From contig NMRB01000563.1 of assembly GCA_002633025.1 (NCBI GenBank), forward strand, positions 170,169 through 234,168: a DNA stretch of 64,000 nt, in the 5' to 3' direction. Within the stretch, counting starts at the first letter, position 1. Every line of letters starts with the position of its first letter. The notes under the pieces are model-generated. The model was not told the DNA's origin. It did not search any database and saw nothing but the letters and a program-made list of their open reading frames with translations. Of the stretch, positions 10,130-46,617 are shown piece after piece. A program made the position numbers and the translations under genes. This DNA comes from Notospermus geniculatus (lineage: Eukaryota; Nemertea; Pilidiophora; Heteronemertea; Lineidae).

Positions 10130-10505
10130 TTCCCCATGGACAGTTGTCCCGGGGGGTTGTCCCCCAAGACAATTTCCCAGGACAAAATCCCCATGGACAA
10201 TTGCCCCCTTGTGAATCATGGCCAAAAATCTTTACTTCATACTTCTGTGTTCAACTTTCCTGAGGGCCAATTGTCCGCCCTTACAAAATGTACCACGTGT
10301 AAATGACATTACCACCTAGTAATGGGCGAATTTTACACCAAAAATGTGTACTTTTACACGTTTGGTGTAAATTTCGCCCATTACCACGTGGTAATGTCAT
10401 TTACACGTGGTACATTTTTGTAAGGGCAGGCAGAATTTCCTCGAGGAATTACCGTATCTGGGGGCAATTGTCCTTGGGAATTATTTGGGGGAATTGTCCT
10501 TGAAT
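10130..10505. repeat. Inverted CAATTGTCC-rich arms around a palindrome
   Basis: ACAATTGCCCCC and GGACAATTTCCC motifs on the left mirror GGGGGCAATTGTCC and GGGGGAATTGTCC on the right, enclosing the fold-back at 10277-10427. Confidence 0.65.
10277..10427. mobile_element. Near-perfect fold-back MITE, GCCCTTACAAAA ends
   Basis: GCCCTTACAAAATGTACCAC, GTGTAAATGACATTACCAC and TAATGGGCGAA are all mirrored on the right arm almost without mismatch. Confidence 0.9.
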
Positions 10506-10843
10506 CCATTTCCAATTATGTAAGTGGTCGCATCATTGGAATGCATTTATTAGGCCACCAATGACAAAATGTGTGACTGCGCCTGCAGAGTGCCAGTTTA
10601 GTTTTATTAGGGACATCTTCGGCTGCAGTTTTATGAGGTCGTCTCCCGGGGTCGTCTTTACTCGTTCCAAAAGTGTCTCCCCATGCTCCCCCTTCCTTCT
10701 GTAGTCTGGATGTTTGCTGTCAGAATATATACTTGACAATAGCTTCTTTTACTTTTTGCCATTCACAAATCGCGTGAATGTACACAAAAATTAGCTTACA
10801 TTTCCATAACAAACTTTCAAGCATGAGAAAAATCATGCCAACG

Positions 10844-10889
10844 AAAAATGAGGACAGTCACAACCCAGGTTGTGACTGTCCTCATTTTT
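10844..10889. repeat. Perfect 22-bp-arm hairpin just upstream of U2SURP
   Basis: The arm begins AAAAATGAGGACAGTCACAA and is 22 nt long with a 2-nt loop, exact complement on the other side. It lies 88 bp before the U2SURP ATG, so in the promoter or 5' UTR. Confidence 0.93.
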
Positions 10890-10977
10890 AGTTACTATTC
10901 GTAACACCAGATGGCGACACTGACTAATTGAGTAGTTCTCCATATTGTTCAGTGGTGGCGCTCATTACAGCGCCAAG

Positions 10978-35636
<24,659 letters not shown>

Positions 35637-35806
35637 GGAACATAGTCATTTAGTTTGTGTTGCTTGTTTGTATGTAAATAGAACTTTTTCAGTATGAGGA
35701 CTAGATGACATCTCTGTTCAGGTTCGAAAAAATATCATGAGTAGGCCTACCTCGTATATGTCTGCCATACACAGTTGAATTTTTCATCACGTGCTTGGTG
35801 AAGGCC

Positions 35807-35905
35807 TAAAGTATGATTCACCCTAACTTCAACATGGGCAAAGTGCCAAGCTTGGAAATGTGCACAAGTCAGTGGTAAATAATCCATGGGTGAATCATAC
35901 TTTAC
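35807..35905. mobile_element. M1 family, internally deleted copy
   Basis: TAAAGTATGATTCACCCTAA at left, GGTGAATCATACTTTA at right, core mostly missing. It lies in the 3' flank of U2SURP. Confidence 0.83.
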
Positions 35906-36067
35906 AGATTTCCTTTGTCAAGAGTTCTACATTTCTGTTTGAAAAAGACAACACTAGCATTAGAGCTAATTGAACAGCTGGACTCTGTTTGAAAAGTATT
36001 ACACCTTAAGTATTTTACAATGGCGGCGACTTGGCTCATAAAATTTTTTGTCTGAAATGGTCTAGTT

Positions 36068-36537
36068 TTAAACCCTTTCACTGCCGAAGCCAAATTTGTC
36101 GAAAACTAAAAAAAATGTGAAAAAGCTTGAAAGGCTCCTGAAACCCTTCACATGAATATTCGTTGGAAAGCTCTGTGCGACCGCTTTCTAACGAATACCT
36201 GTGTAAAGTATGATTCACTCAAACTTCACCATGGGCAAAGTGCCAGGCCTGTGCAACAGACACAACAAGTGAACACAATGATTAAACCGCAGTATTTACC
36301 CGTTGACTGAGCACAATCTTGGATTTGCTATAGGCTCATGGAAAGTAAACCATTAGGTAACTGCGACCTGGCTTATTTACCACTGACCTGTGGACATTTC
36401 CAAGCTTAGCTGAAGCACTTTGCCCATGTTGAAGTTAGGGTGAATCATACTTGAACATGGTTTCTGTAAGCTTTTTGGGGTTTGTTTGGTTTATAAATTA
36501 AAGTTTTTATGAAATAGCTGCTCGCAGTGAAAGGGTT
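36068..36537. mobile_element. AACCCTTTCACTGC TIR element split by an M1 copy
   Basis: AAACCCTTTCACTGC at left and GCAGTGAAAGGGTT at right. M1 copy 36203-36452 sits inside. Confidence 0.75.
36203..36452. mobile_element. M1 family TIR element, nested
   Basis: GTAAAGTATGATTCACTCAA to TTAGGGTGAATCATACTT. Confidence 0.88.
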
Positions 36538-37147
36538 CAGCAAAATCGAATCCAATGTTGACACAATTGCACTATGGGTATTTATATGAATGCGGCAAGC
36601 AACTTTTTATTGCCTTTGAGGGGAGTTCTGGCTAATTTAGTCTGTGATGTTTAATACTGCGCAAGGTTATGGCACCAGCCAAAAATATTATCAAAAAAAT
36701 GAAAAATGTTTGATATCGATTATGCCTTGTTGAATTTCCACTTGGCATGTCTGCAAGATTTTGTGACCAAATTTCAATGAATTGTGCAAGGTAATGTATG
36801 TCTGTTATAGATTTTCAGCTGTCCTTGTCGTACTGGGCCATGGTGCTACCAGTAACGTGCTTTTCGTGAGATTTCTCCTCAAATTCAAAACTTTTCCTCA
36901 GTGTTAGTGGGTACGTAATTGATGACCCTCTGTGATCTAGCGAGGCAGATGTCAACCAAATTGTTCCCTTGACACTTTCGCTCCCACAATTGGTCATTAC
37001 CGGGCCAGCTGGAAATATGTCTTTCCTACAAATTCTTCCCCTCCTTCTTGGAACCCTTTTTGACCGAATTAATAGGTGGATAGATACATGTAGAAGTTCA
37101 TTAGATAGCAGCACTCTCTGGAACCAGTAAGCTCCTCAGCAGTCCTG

Positions 37148-37512
37148 GGGCCTGTTTCATAAAAGTGACTTTAAACTACTGGTAAAGTATGATTCACCCT
37201 AACTTCAACATGGGCAAAGTGTCAGGCCTGTGCAACAGACACCACAAGTGAACACAATGATAACCGCTAACCACAGTATTTACCTTGGATTTGCTTTTGG
37301 CTCATGGAAAGTAAACCAAGTTACCCCAACATCATTAGGTAACTGCGACATGGATTATTTACCACTGACCTGTGCACATTTCCAAGCTTGGCACTTTGCC
37401 CGTGTTGAAGTTAGGGTGAATCGTACTTTACTTCTAACCAAATGGAAAATGCATTGGAGTTCATGGTACCATCAGCTTGAAGTTTAAATCATTTTATAAA
37501 ACAGGCCACTGG
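37148..37512. mobile_element. GGCCTGTTTCATAAAA MITE split by an M1 copy
   Basis: GGGGCCTGTTTCATAAAAG at left and TTTTATAAAACAGGCCA at right; TTTAAACT is mirrored as AGTTTAAA. M1 copy 37183-37430 sits inside. Confidence 0.83.
37183..37430. mobile_element. M1 family TIR element, nested
   Basis: TAAAGTATGATTCACCCTAA to TTAGGGTGAATCGTACTTTA. Confidence 0.9.
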
Positions 37513-38400
37513 TAGGGTAGTTTCGGGTATTATCGCGGGTATGGGTAATATCGCGGAATTCATATATCTTGCATTTTCTCGGGAGCCTGCCCACAAACCG
37601 ATGACGTATGTACCCTGTCCTCATATTTTGATGACGTACATCTATTTGCATACATCAATCATTGTCGCATGGCCTCGGCAAGTCTGATCTGGGGGGTCGG
37701 TACAATCCAGCTCAATCTTCAAATCTCAGCAGTTGAAAACACGAAAGCACCATGCATAGTTATAGTCCAAAATCTCAGGTTTCCATAGAAATGAAAATCC
37801 CAACTTGATATCAATGCTTCATCTTGTATTTTGCCTTCGATATTTAGCCGTCTCAGAGCCGTAGCAGGCGTGAAATTCATTTGCGGCCTCTGTTTTTCTT
37901 CGTAGATGATTCGGCAAAGATCGTGGGGGTGATTCGGCTAACATCGTGGATGAGATCGGCGACCTGTTTTTGTATTTTGCCTGTATTTACTTGGCAACTT
38001 ATTAATTTGTTTGTGTTGTTTATTGACTTCCTAATGTGCACCAACAGTAATCAGGGCTGTATTGCAGCTGTTTTCTCCATCTGGTCCTGAACACACTTTG
38101 GTCCGCGATGTATGGCGACAATCCGTGATTCACCCCGACTTCATCCGCGATACTTACCGCATCAACGACGAATGCCAGTTCCCGCGATGTTAAACTCCAA
38201 ACCCACGAAGATAGCCGAAATTCCGTGATACTACACTACTCTTCAAAACGGTTGTAAATCATCGATAATTTATTTATTGTAAGCGCGATTTTAGCTGAAG
38301 TTGTTGTAAAAAGTAGTTCTCATCGATATTCATCCGCCGACCGGAAGAGGGAATGTGTGTCATGGCGCAGAATGCCTGCAGTGCAGAGCTGGATTTCTGG
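37512..38400. other. Intergenic, no gene; possible decayed element
   Basis: The left part has TATCGCGGGTATGGGTAATA and the right part has CGAAATTCCGTGATAC and CCGCGATG motifs in inverted sense, suggesting a worn 750-bp TIR element. No coding match. Confidence 0.45.
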
Positions 38401-38409
38401 GAAGGTCGT

Positions 38410-38580
38410 CACTATAGACGGGTTGCATTCTGCTGTTTTTGTTTACAAAATGACGTCATCAACGGCGCCAGTTTGCGTGCGCACGTCAAACGACGTAACG
38501 TCATTGGTGGAACAGGGCGCCAATTTGCGCACGCAGCATGTTTACATCGTGTGATGACGTCATTGAATATCCATCTATAC
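38410..38580. mobile_element. Fold-back MITE, CTATAGACGGG ends
   Basis: TTTACAAAATGACGTCATCA and TGATGACGTCATTG pair, as do GCGTGCGCA and TGCGCACGC; the outer CTATAGACGG meets CCATCTATACCGG. Confidence 0.75.
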
Positions 38581-38589
38581 CGGTCACAC

Positions 38590-38675
38590 TAATTACCGAC
38601 CACAACCGTCCACAACAGACCACAAGCGTCCACAACCGACCACAAGCGTTTATTACCGTCCACAAGCGTCCAAAA
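38590..38675. repeat. ACCACAACCGTCC short tandem repeat
   Basis: About six units of CCACAA(C/G)CG(T/A)CC. Confidence 0.85.
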
Positions 38676-38927
38676 AAGTGCACTGCTGGCAATAGAAAAT
38701 GGTATAAGAGGACTTGTCAGGTCATAAAATCGAGAAATATCAACAAAAAAATGTGATTTATTTTTGCGAAAAAAAAAGTCAAATGGGGCATTTTATCGCA
38801 AAACGACCCAATAAAGATCTTTATTTTATACCTCCATGGTCGGACCAACTGGGAAATGGACAGAAATTTGCCATAAATGAAACATGATTCCCTATTCCAC
38901 CACCTCGTGCAGTTTTCTGACAAGTGT

Positions 38928-39098
38928 GCCTTTTTTACCTACCCGGTGATTTTTGTGTGCCTTTTTTACCGGTGCCTTTTTTTACCCGTGCCTTTTTTAC
39001 CAGTGCCTATTTTACCAGTGCCTTTTTTACCAGTGCCTTTTTTACCGTGCCTTTTTTACCGGTGCCTTTTTTACCAGTGCCTTTTTTACCTGGATTCG
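38928..39098. repeat. TTTTTTACCAGTGCC tandem repeat
   Basis: About ten units of 14-18 bp, CCTTTTTTACCAGTG with variants CCGGTG and CCGTG. Confidence 0.92.
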
Positions 39099-39245
39099 GT
39101 GTAAACTGCTGATTTCGTGCTGATTTCCTGCTGAACTTGCTGATTATTCTGCTGAACTTTTTCAAATGGTGCGCATTCCTTTATGTTTAAATATATTTCA
39201 ATGAAATTTGGTTATATTACAGTCCTGTATCATAACTTTATATAG

Positions 39246-39690
39246 GCAGGGCGAAAATGCTATTTATTTTTTAATTTGGGTGACTTTGATCGTGTTTTTG
39301 TGGGCACTTCTCGAGGATCGATCGCGAAGTTCAGCGCGGATTTTGCTGATCAACTTCACTCGATCTCCACCGACAGAATATCAACATATTCTTCAAACTT
39401 TTACGATTTATTGTAAGATTATGATATGAAGTGTTGAAAGTATGTAGTCACTTTCGATAAAAGTGACTTTGACCGAGGTTTTGAGGCCAATTTCGTGAGG
39501 GTCGTGGACTGGGAAATTTGGTTCCTAAACTTGCCGCTAGATGGACCTGCTGATGGCAGCCTGTGGATCAGCTGATTCACTGCTGATGGCCAGCACTATG
39601 AAATTTCAATTTTTCTCCTTCAAATTCACCATGACAGTTGTAAAACTGTATCTCAAATGATGTATGAATTGATATTCCTTTAAAAAGTTC
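39246..39690. repeat. Left arm of long inverted repeat
   Basis: CAGGGCGAAAATGCTATTTA through CAAATTCACCATGACAGTTG is the reverse complement of 45354-45768. The left arm has about 30 extra bases near 39509-39540. Confidence 0.93.
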
Positions 39691-40675
39691 TGACACCGGG
39701 GCATGATGTCAATGTTCAACAAAAGGAAATGGTTACAGATCCAACATGCTGTGATGATTGTGTCTTATTGCAGTGAGCCAGATCTGCTGACATAATGATA
39801 CTTTAGCCAATTCCAATTTCTCCCTTCTGCTGTATAGGCCTACAAATTACAAATTTTTTACAAATTAATAAGTTTATTGCTCCGTATAAAACATACATTT
39901 ATACAGGAATTGTAGATGTTTCCAGCCTTGTCTATTTTTATATTATAGTGGGGTACCCACTTGGTTTACCGTAGCTAGGCCCCACACACAACTAGCTTCA
40001 CAAGGGCCTGTGGATAATTGTACTTTTCAAATCATATCACTTTTCGTGATATTTTGGAAACAATCATCAATAAATGAACTATTTTAGGGATAACTGAAGT
40101 CTTCTGTGGTACTAATTAAATGAAATTGGCTACCAAAAATATGTATGACCAGAAAAAAGTGATATACTCATTGTAAAGCCAGAATCTCAAAATGTCATTA
40201 AAGGGTAACTAGGGGAATTAGGCCTATCCAGTAGAAGAGAAATGAAAGAAATAAACCAACCTTTATGTTCTACACAATGTTATCTTTAAAAACGCCGATG
40301 ATTTTTATTCCAAAAATTCACCCTACTAGGCCTACAGTGAGTTTAATCCACAAACGAAGTAAGCTCATGGCATGCATGGGGGCAGCCATGTTTCTGTTTA
40401 TTTTCACTATCTCTCCTCCAATGCTGAAGAGCATGACATGTTGGGTGCAATCACGTGACCGGCTGCCCCATGTTGTTTACACAATGCCAGCATGGCCAGC
40501 TGACAGCGACAGGTTTGTTTGTGTGATCTTTTTTGTGTCAGGTCCAAGTTGTGTCGGATTACTTGAGTGATGACAGGTTCCATAGGTCAGTAGTCAGTGA
40601 ACGACAAAGTTACGGCGGAAGTTTGGCGGAGAATAAACATGTGGTTTGGAATTGGATATGCATTCGAATAACAAT
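39691..40675. other. Intergenic, nothing recognised
   Basis: AT-rich sequence without coding signatures, between the left arm and an inner TIR element. Confidence 0.6.
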
Positions 40676-43393
40676 ACGGGTGATTCTATGGGAAGGCCAT
40701 GTTTTCATGTCCCAGGCATATCTAGAGGGCCCAGGTTGACAGTAATTGAAATATGTCAGTCGTTTGTGTAAAATTGAATAAATGCAGCAGCTACCACATC
40801 ATTAAAGGCCTTTTTACAGTAATTAACACCTTTTAATGAATTTTTAAAGTGTTTTAGAAAAAAAATATTGCCAATACCCCCTGTCCCCATAGAGGTGTTC
40901 TGTAATTTTGGAGTCACAAACTGCCTTAAATGAAGAAGCTGAAATGTAATTTTGCCCCTCACAGAAATAAAACCCACTGAGAAAGGGAAAAAATGGCACC
41001 CAGTGACCATATGTTGCCAAATTAAACAGATATGCAAAATATGTTCTGAAAATAATGATGTCCCCAGTTCCATGTCATCAACGTCACGGTGCGCCAGAAC
41101 CGACCTGCCATCTACAGGCCAGATGTTTAACTACAAACCAGTAGGCGTCATCGAAGTTTTTTCCCGCCAGATTTGAATGGGAGGGTGCTGGCTTGGTTTC
41201 GACAGGCTAGATTGACCGATTTTGATAAGTTTATGACAGTTATCAGTGCGTAGCTTTATTCCTTGTCATCTACGAACGACTCCTGGCACTGAATATAATG
41301 AAATCTCGCACACATTTTGAGGTGCATGAGCTCAGAGGCGACGTCATTTTACTGTGATGAATAATCATTCGTCAAAGAAATAAAAGATGGCACCACTCTT
41401 TCTAAAAGTTCATCATCATCATCATCATCGTATTGAGAGCCACTATAGCCATTTGTTGACTTTGGGCTCCTCCAGTTGAAAGTTAAACATAACGCGGTGC
41501 CAAAAAACGCAAAGGCTTAGGTGCAGACGGTTAAGAGTACCGGTAACAAAAAACAGTGGTATAGTTCCTCACGTGTACACGTCGCAATACAGTAAAATAT
41601 AATGTCTCCAATCCATCTCTCTGTTGTTCGACCCGAAAATAAACATCTACTGTCCATGATCTTCAACAAGTACATAAACGCTGAAAACTGGTCATCCTCT
41701 CTTATTTCCAATAAACCAAATGATCCGTAAATAGACAATCTTAATTCAATATCTAGCCTTGTAGTCATAAACCGTTGCCGCTTGTTTCCAATACTTATCC
41801 AGCCGTGCCTTAAATGCATCTACTGATGGTGCGCTAATAACAGAGTCGGGGAGACCATTCCAGTCATTTGTGACTCGTCTAGAAAACAAATTGGATCCTA
41901 CAACCGTGCGAGAGCGAGACTTCCTTAGCTTGGCTGAATTTCCTCTTGTACCAGGGTAGGGGGAGGGCTCCAATTTCAGACTGTTATAAGCTTCGGGTGA
42001 TATGAAATACTTATACACCTCAATCATGTCACCCCTACGCCTCCTGTGCGTCAATGACCACAAACTTAATCTTCTAAGTCTCTCAGGGTAAGATAGACGA
42101 GCACCTGAACGGCTACAAATCATTCTGGTGGCCCTTCTCTGAACTTTCTCTAGTGTATCCACATCATTTACTGTTGTTGGTTTCCAGGCCGCATTACCAT
42201 ATTCCAGGATTGGTCGTATGATTGATTTGTAGAGCAGTACTCCATTAGTTGAGATGGAAAAAGTCATTGTTCGCTTAATAGTAAACAATGCTCGAGTCGC
42301 TGATGCTGCAACTTGTGCAATATGCTTGGATGGCCTTAGGTCGCTCGAAATTGTCACCCCCAAATCTTTCTCTTCCATTTTCTCGATTAACCTAATCCTC
42401 TCACCATTGTCATGTTCCATTGTGTAAAAGAACGTTGGGCGATTCTGGCCAATCCGCAAGACTACACATTTCCCGACATTAAAGCAAAGCTGCCATCAAG
42501 TTGTTTGAGGTTGTCATCAACATCACGGTCAACTACGTCACATTTTATGTTACGTTGATGACATTTCCCGTGATGTAGATGACATCACCTAGGCTTAACC
42601 CTTTAGTACCCATACTTTCTCGTCTGAGCATTTGGGAAATGCTAATCGGTGGCCAGTTTTCAAGTGGTTTGTGTTTCTGTTCTAGTATATTGGCCTTGTG
42701 ATGATTAAATAAAAGAAAACACAATTCTAAAGTAAATTGTTTGTCAATGTGAAAGTATAATGTCCAGGTCATTCAAAATGTCATCAACGTCACGCCCTGT
42801 CTTCTACATCACGGCGTGTCATCTACGTCACAGCAGTTGTTTCACTGCTTACCCTGGCACAACAGAATGATACCTCATGTGATTGATATTTAAACGAAGC
42901 TATAATATTAGCTCTACACTTCATATAGAAATTTAACATTTTCACTTTTATGGTTTCTACAAGAAAAGCATTGCCAAGTTTAAATTTCTTTAGAATCAGT
43001 ACTTGAGCCATCCGATGGGAGCTGCATTTATGATTTGGACAGAAGCAAAAGTATTGCCAGAAAAAGGAATTTGAACCCCGCAGTTTCATTCATCTGATAA
43101 TGTATTAAGTGTATAAATGCAAAAACAGACAACAAATGCTGTAATTTAGGTATAAAACAAGAAGCAAATCGCATGCTGTTGTGACGTAGATGACAATTAT
43201 GTTACCTGGCCGTTCAACCCCAACTTTGAGTATGTGTAACAGAAAACACACACTTGATCATTCGCTGCTGTTACATTATTTAGAAGTCGTATATGCCCAC
43301 CTGATACATGGGACACAAAGGCCTGTAAAAATACCACTGCAATATTCTAATTAGTTTACATCATAAAACAGGGCCTTCCCGTGGAATCACCCA
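40676..43393. mobile_element. TIR element with GGGTGATTC ends and subterminal TGACGTAGATGACA motifs, split by a retrotransposon
   Basis: Left GGGTGATTCTATGGGAAGGC and CATGTTTT are mirrored at the right by AAAACAGGGCCTTCCCGTGG and AATCACCC. Copies of GTCATCAACGTCAC / GTGACGTAGATGAC lie near both ends (41067, 42508, 42780, 43180). No transposase frame is seen. Confidence 0.7.
41396..42520 (-). mobile_element. 5'-truncated non-LTR retrotransposon, reverse transcriptase C-terminal part
   Basis: The minus-strand frame 42459-41746, with in-frame sequence upstream to about 42495, codes FNVGKCVVLRIG, KDLGVTISSDLRPSKH, YKSIIRPILEYGNAAWKP and LEKVQRRATRMI. This is the thumb and post-RT region of LINE polymerases of the CR1/Jockey kind. 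Further upstream the match shifts frame and stops: 5' truncation. The 3' side ends in a short (ATG)n run (41410-41430), typical of such elements. Catalytic RT motifs are absent, so it is dead. Confidence 0.88.
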
Positions 43394-43436
43394 AATACAG
43401 GCGATCAATACACATTAATAATATGCCGTATAACAC

Positions 43437-43670
43437 AGGATAAAAGAAAAGTAAAAGAGAAAAAAAAAGGATAATGATAAGAGGGGAAAGAAAAAAGGAA
43501 ATTAACTTTAAAAGAGAAACGAGAGAAAGTTGATACTAAGTTTAAAAGGAACAAGAAAGAAATTTAAAAAAATAATAAAATAAATAAATAAAATACAAAA
43601 TCAAAAGAAAAAAAAAATTAAAACATAAAATTTAAAACATAAATAAAAATAGATAAATATTAATAGGATG
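43437..43670 (+). repeat. Polypurine-biased tract
   Basis: About 230 bp almost without C, rich in AAAAGAGAAA and later AAATAAAATA. Confidence 0.9.
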
Positions 43671-43687
43671 GAAGTAAGGGAACGAGT

Positions 43688-43808
43688 TTAGAATCCCCGA
43701 TCAGTGCCCAAAAAAAGGTCATCGATTGACGGAATAAGCCGCATTGTACAATAGGATTTCCATTGTGTGCTATGGAGTAACGTCACTTCCGATCGGGGAT
43801 TCTAAACT
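43688..43808. repeat. Inverted repeat GTTTAGAATCCCCGATC
   Basis: The 17-bp arms are exact; the inner CATTGTACAATAGG region is not paired. Confidence 0.85.
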
Positions 43809-44204
43809 TTAGCCTTATTTTCATGCAATTCCCGCTAATTAACCCAATAATCCCGCTAACTAGGTTCAGGGCCCTGTGCCCTAACCCTGACTATTAAGAT
43901 CAAAGGGGATGATAAATGCTTAGATCACCCTTGGAGGAATTCCTCCAAGGATCACCACAAGATCAAAGGTATCAACTTTGAAGGGCCATAAACCTCTATA
44001 TACTACATGGAATTTGGGGCTGACTAATGTATGGGTGGTTAGCTGAACTGACAAAAAAAGAATGGAATGATAATTAAAGATACTAGTACATTCAAGGAAA
44101 AAGAGCTAATTGCTACACTGAATGTAAAACTGGCCTGAAATGTCCATCGTGTGCGCTATATTGTGGCTGCCCTTTGGTTTCTACAGAAAGGTTTCTGAAT
44201 CATA

Positions 44205-44292
44205 GGCTGGGGTAATAATGTGTGAAGCGCTTAGAGAGCGTAATACGCTATGAAGCGCTATATAAGAACTCGCCATTATTATTATTATTATT
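44205..44292 (+). repeat. SINE tail
   Basis: GGGGTAATAATGTGTGAAGC, AGCGCTATATAAGAACTC and (ATT)n end. Confidence 0.7.
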
Positions 44293-44448
44293 AAATGAAT
44301 AAACAGCTTGTGCCTGCTGATTGTGTTAGCACATCACCAAACAACATTGTGTCCAGAGCAAACAATAAACACTACAAGCCTGGTTCTACATTTATATCCC
44401 TGTGGCCCTTTCCCTTAAAAAAAGATAGAAATTTCTTACTGAACCTAA

Positions 44449-44560
44449 TGGGCAATATGAATAAAGACAAGTATACTTGAATTCTGCAATACAAATGCAC
44501 TAGGCAATGCTGTGCAAATCTGAAGTAAAATCATTTGCTAGTCTTTATTCATGTGACCCA
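44449..44560. mobile_element. ATATGAATAAAG MITE copy 3
   Basis: GGGCAATATGAATAAAGAC to GTCTTTATTCATGTGACCC. Confidence 0.82.
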
Positions 44561-45189
44561 ATGTCTCCAGTTATGAAAAGACAAGGGACTTTGAGATTCA
44601 GAACCCAACCTAGGCCTACCCATCATCCAGCATTAGGCCTAAGAAGTATCCTTCCCTGTATGGGGTTAAATTGGGCTCACCTTGGCGTAACTCTAAAAGA
44701 CTGCCAGTAGTTTCCAAATAACCAACAGATCCTTGCTCATGCTGATGTCTCCCTTGATGTGGGAATATTATAAATCTTTGCTGCTGAATCTCTTGATGGC
44801 AAGGCTATTGTACCTGCTATAAGCAAAGATTTGGTTTATTTTTGGAGATATTTATGTCCCGGCTGTATAAGAGATGAGGAAAGGGGCATCCACCTGTTTC
44901 TAAAGCTACACAATGCAGATGAAGCTAGCTACATTGTACTTGCTGATGGAGCAGTTGATTTTCATTATCATTCATGTCTCATGATTTTCTTTTGATAAAA
45001 TTTGGAGCACCAAATTACCGGTACCATGGTACTTAAAAACCCTCACCACAGAAACTCCAACATGATATGGAGCCTCTTTTCTAAACTGACATCAGGGAAA
45101 AAGAAAGCACTTATGACGTGAAAGGAAAGGAAGGATGGAAAGAGAATACACTCGATGACTGTAAACAAAAACAGATACCAGTAGCTTAT

Positions 45190-45232
45190 CCATGGAGGTA
45201 TTAAAATAAGTCTTATTTTTATACCTCCATGG
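45190..45232. repeat. CCATGGAGGTAT palindrome, copy 2
   Basis: CCATGGAGGTATTAAAATAA and TTATTTTTATACCTCCATGG, nearly exact; see 7085-7125. Confidence 0.93.
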
Positions 45233-45353
45233 CTTATCTAAAAAACAAAAAAAAATTGTAAATATGACAAGGGGACAAGGGCCCAAGGGCTTACTTTCAC
45301 CATGTTCACCAAGCTCTCAATCTGTCTTAGTGAACACAGTAGGCCAAAATACC

Positions 45354-45768
45354 ACAGTTTTTAAAGGAATATCAATTCATACTTCATTTGAGATACAGTT
45401 TTACAACTGTCATGGTGAATTTGAAGGAGAAAAATTGAAATTTCATTGTAGTGCTGGCCATCAGCAGTGAATCAGCTGATCCACAGGCTGCCATCAGCAG
45501 GTCCAGTCCACGACCCTCACGAAATTGGCCTCAAAACCTCGGTCAAAGTCACTTTTATCGAAAGTGACCACATACTTTCAACACTTCATATCATAATCTT
45601 ACAATAAATCGTAAAAGTTTGAAGAATATGTTGATATTCTGTCGGTGGAGATCGAGTGAAGTTGATCAGCAAAATCCGCGCTGAACTTCGCGATCGATCC
45701 TCGAGAAGTGCCCACAAAAACACGATCAAAGTCACCCAAATTAAAAAATAAATAGCATTTTCGCCCTG
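45354..45768. repeat. Right arm of long inverted repeat, ends at N gap
   Basis: Reverse complement of 39246-39690. The last base before the gap is the exact mirror of the left arm's start (CGCCCTG). Confidence 0.93.
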
Positions 45769-46170
45769 NNNNNNNNNNNNNNNNNNNNNNNNNNNNNNNN
45801 NNNNNNNNNNNNNNNNNNNNNNNNNNNNNNNNNNNNNNNNNNNNNNNNNNNNNNNNNNNNNNNNNNNNNNNNNNNNNNNNNNNNNNNNNNNNNNNNNNNN
45901 NNNNNNNNNNNNNNNNNNNNNNNNNNNNNNNNNNNNNNNNNNNNNNNNNNNNNNNNNNNNNNNNNNNNNNNNNNNNNNNNNNNNNNNNNNNNNNNNNNNN
46001 NNNNNNNNNNNNNNNNNNNNNNNNNNNNNNNNNNNNNNNNNNNNNNNNNNNNNNNNNNNNNNNNNNNNNNNNNNNNNNNNNNNNNNNNNNNNNNNNNNNN
46101 NNNNNNNNNNNNNNNNNNNNNNNNNNNNNNNNNNNNNNNNNNNNNNNNNNNNNNNNNNNNNNNNNNNNNN
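45769..46170. other. 402-base N gap
   Basis: Run of N. Open frames crossing it are artefacts. Confidence 0.99.
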
Positions 46171-46384
46171 TGGTGTCATGCACCTTTCTTTGTCACGTGA
46201 GGCTCCCCAGTTCCATTGCAAAATTCAGCCCCCCCCCCAGACGACATCCATAGGCAAAACGCTCCGACGCCCCTGGATACCCTTACACCTCTACCAACCA
46301 ATAATCATAGCGTTACAGTGTTGACATGAGTTTTAAAAATGCTTACGGGAGGTGTCAGACCTCCCTTAAGTTTACGCAGGCCGA

Positions 46385-46570
46385 CGCTCCTTTATGATTA
46401 ATAAGGTGGCTTTGTGAATAAACCGTAACCTCTGTGAATAGGACGTAGCAATTTACGGGACACCTTACGCAAATACGTAAAGTTACGATTCGTTTGTGAA
46501 TACCACGTATCTAGTTACGGAATGTTTACGGTACCGTAAGTCCTTACGGAGGCTTTGTGAATAAGGTCCC
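46385..46570. mobile_element. Fold-back region with TTTGTGAATA and TTACGG motifs
   Basis: Several copies of GGCTTTGTGAATAA and TTACGGNNC in both orientations; probably a decayed GGGACC..ended MITE. Confidence 0.5.
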
Positions 46571-46617
46571 TGATGTTTTGTACAGATATTAATTAGTACT
46601 GTTCATACTGGTACGAT

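Noticed and set aside
38353-38592. CpG-rich start with ATGGCGCAGAATGCC that looks like a first exon
   Set aside because: It runs straight into a fold-back MITE and has no donor-linked continuation.
38877-39112. Frames with PFLPVPFLP repeats
   Set aside because: Translation of the TTTTTTACCAGTGCC tandem repeat.
45586-46221. Long minus-strand open frame across the N run
   Set aside because: It is open only because the gap is translated as X; its readable part is the inverted repeat arm.
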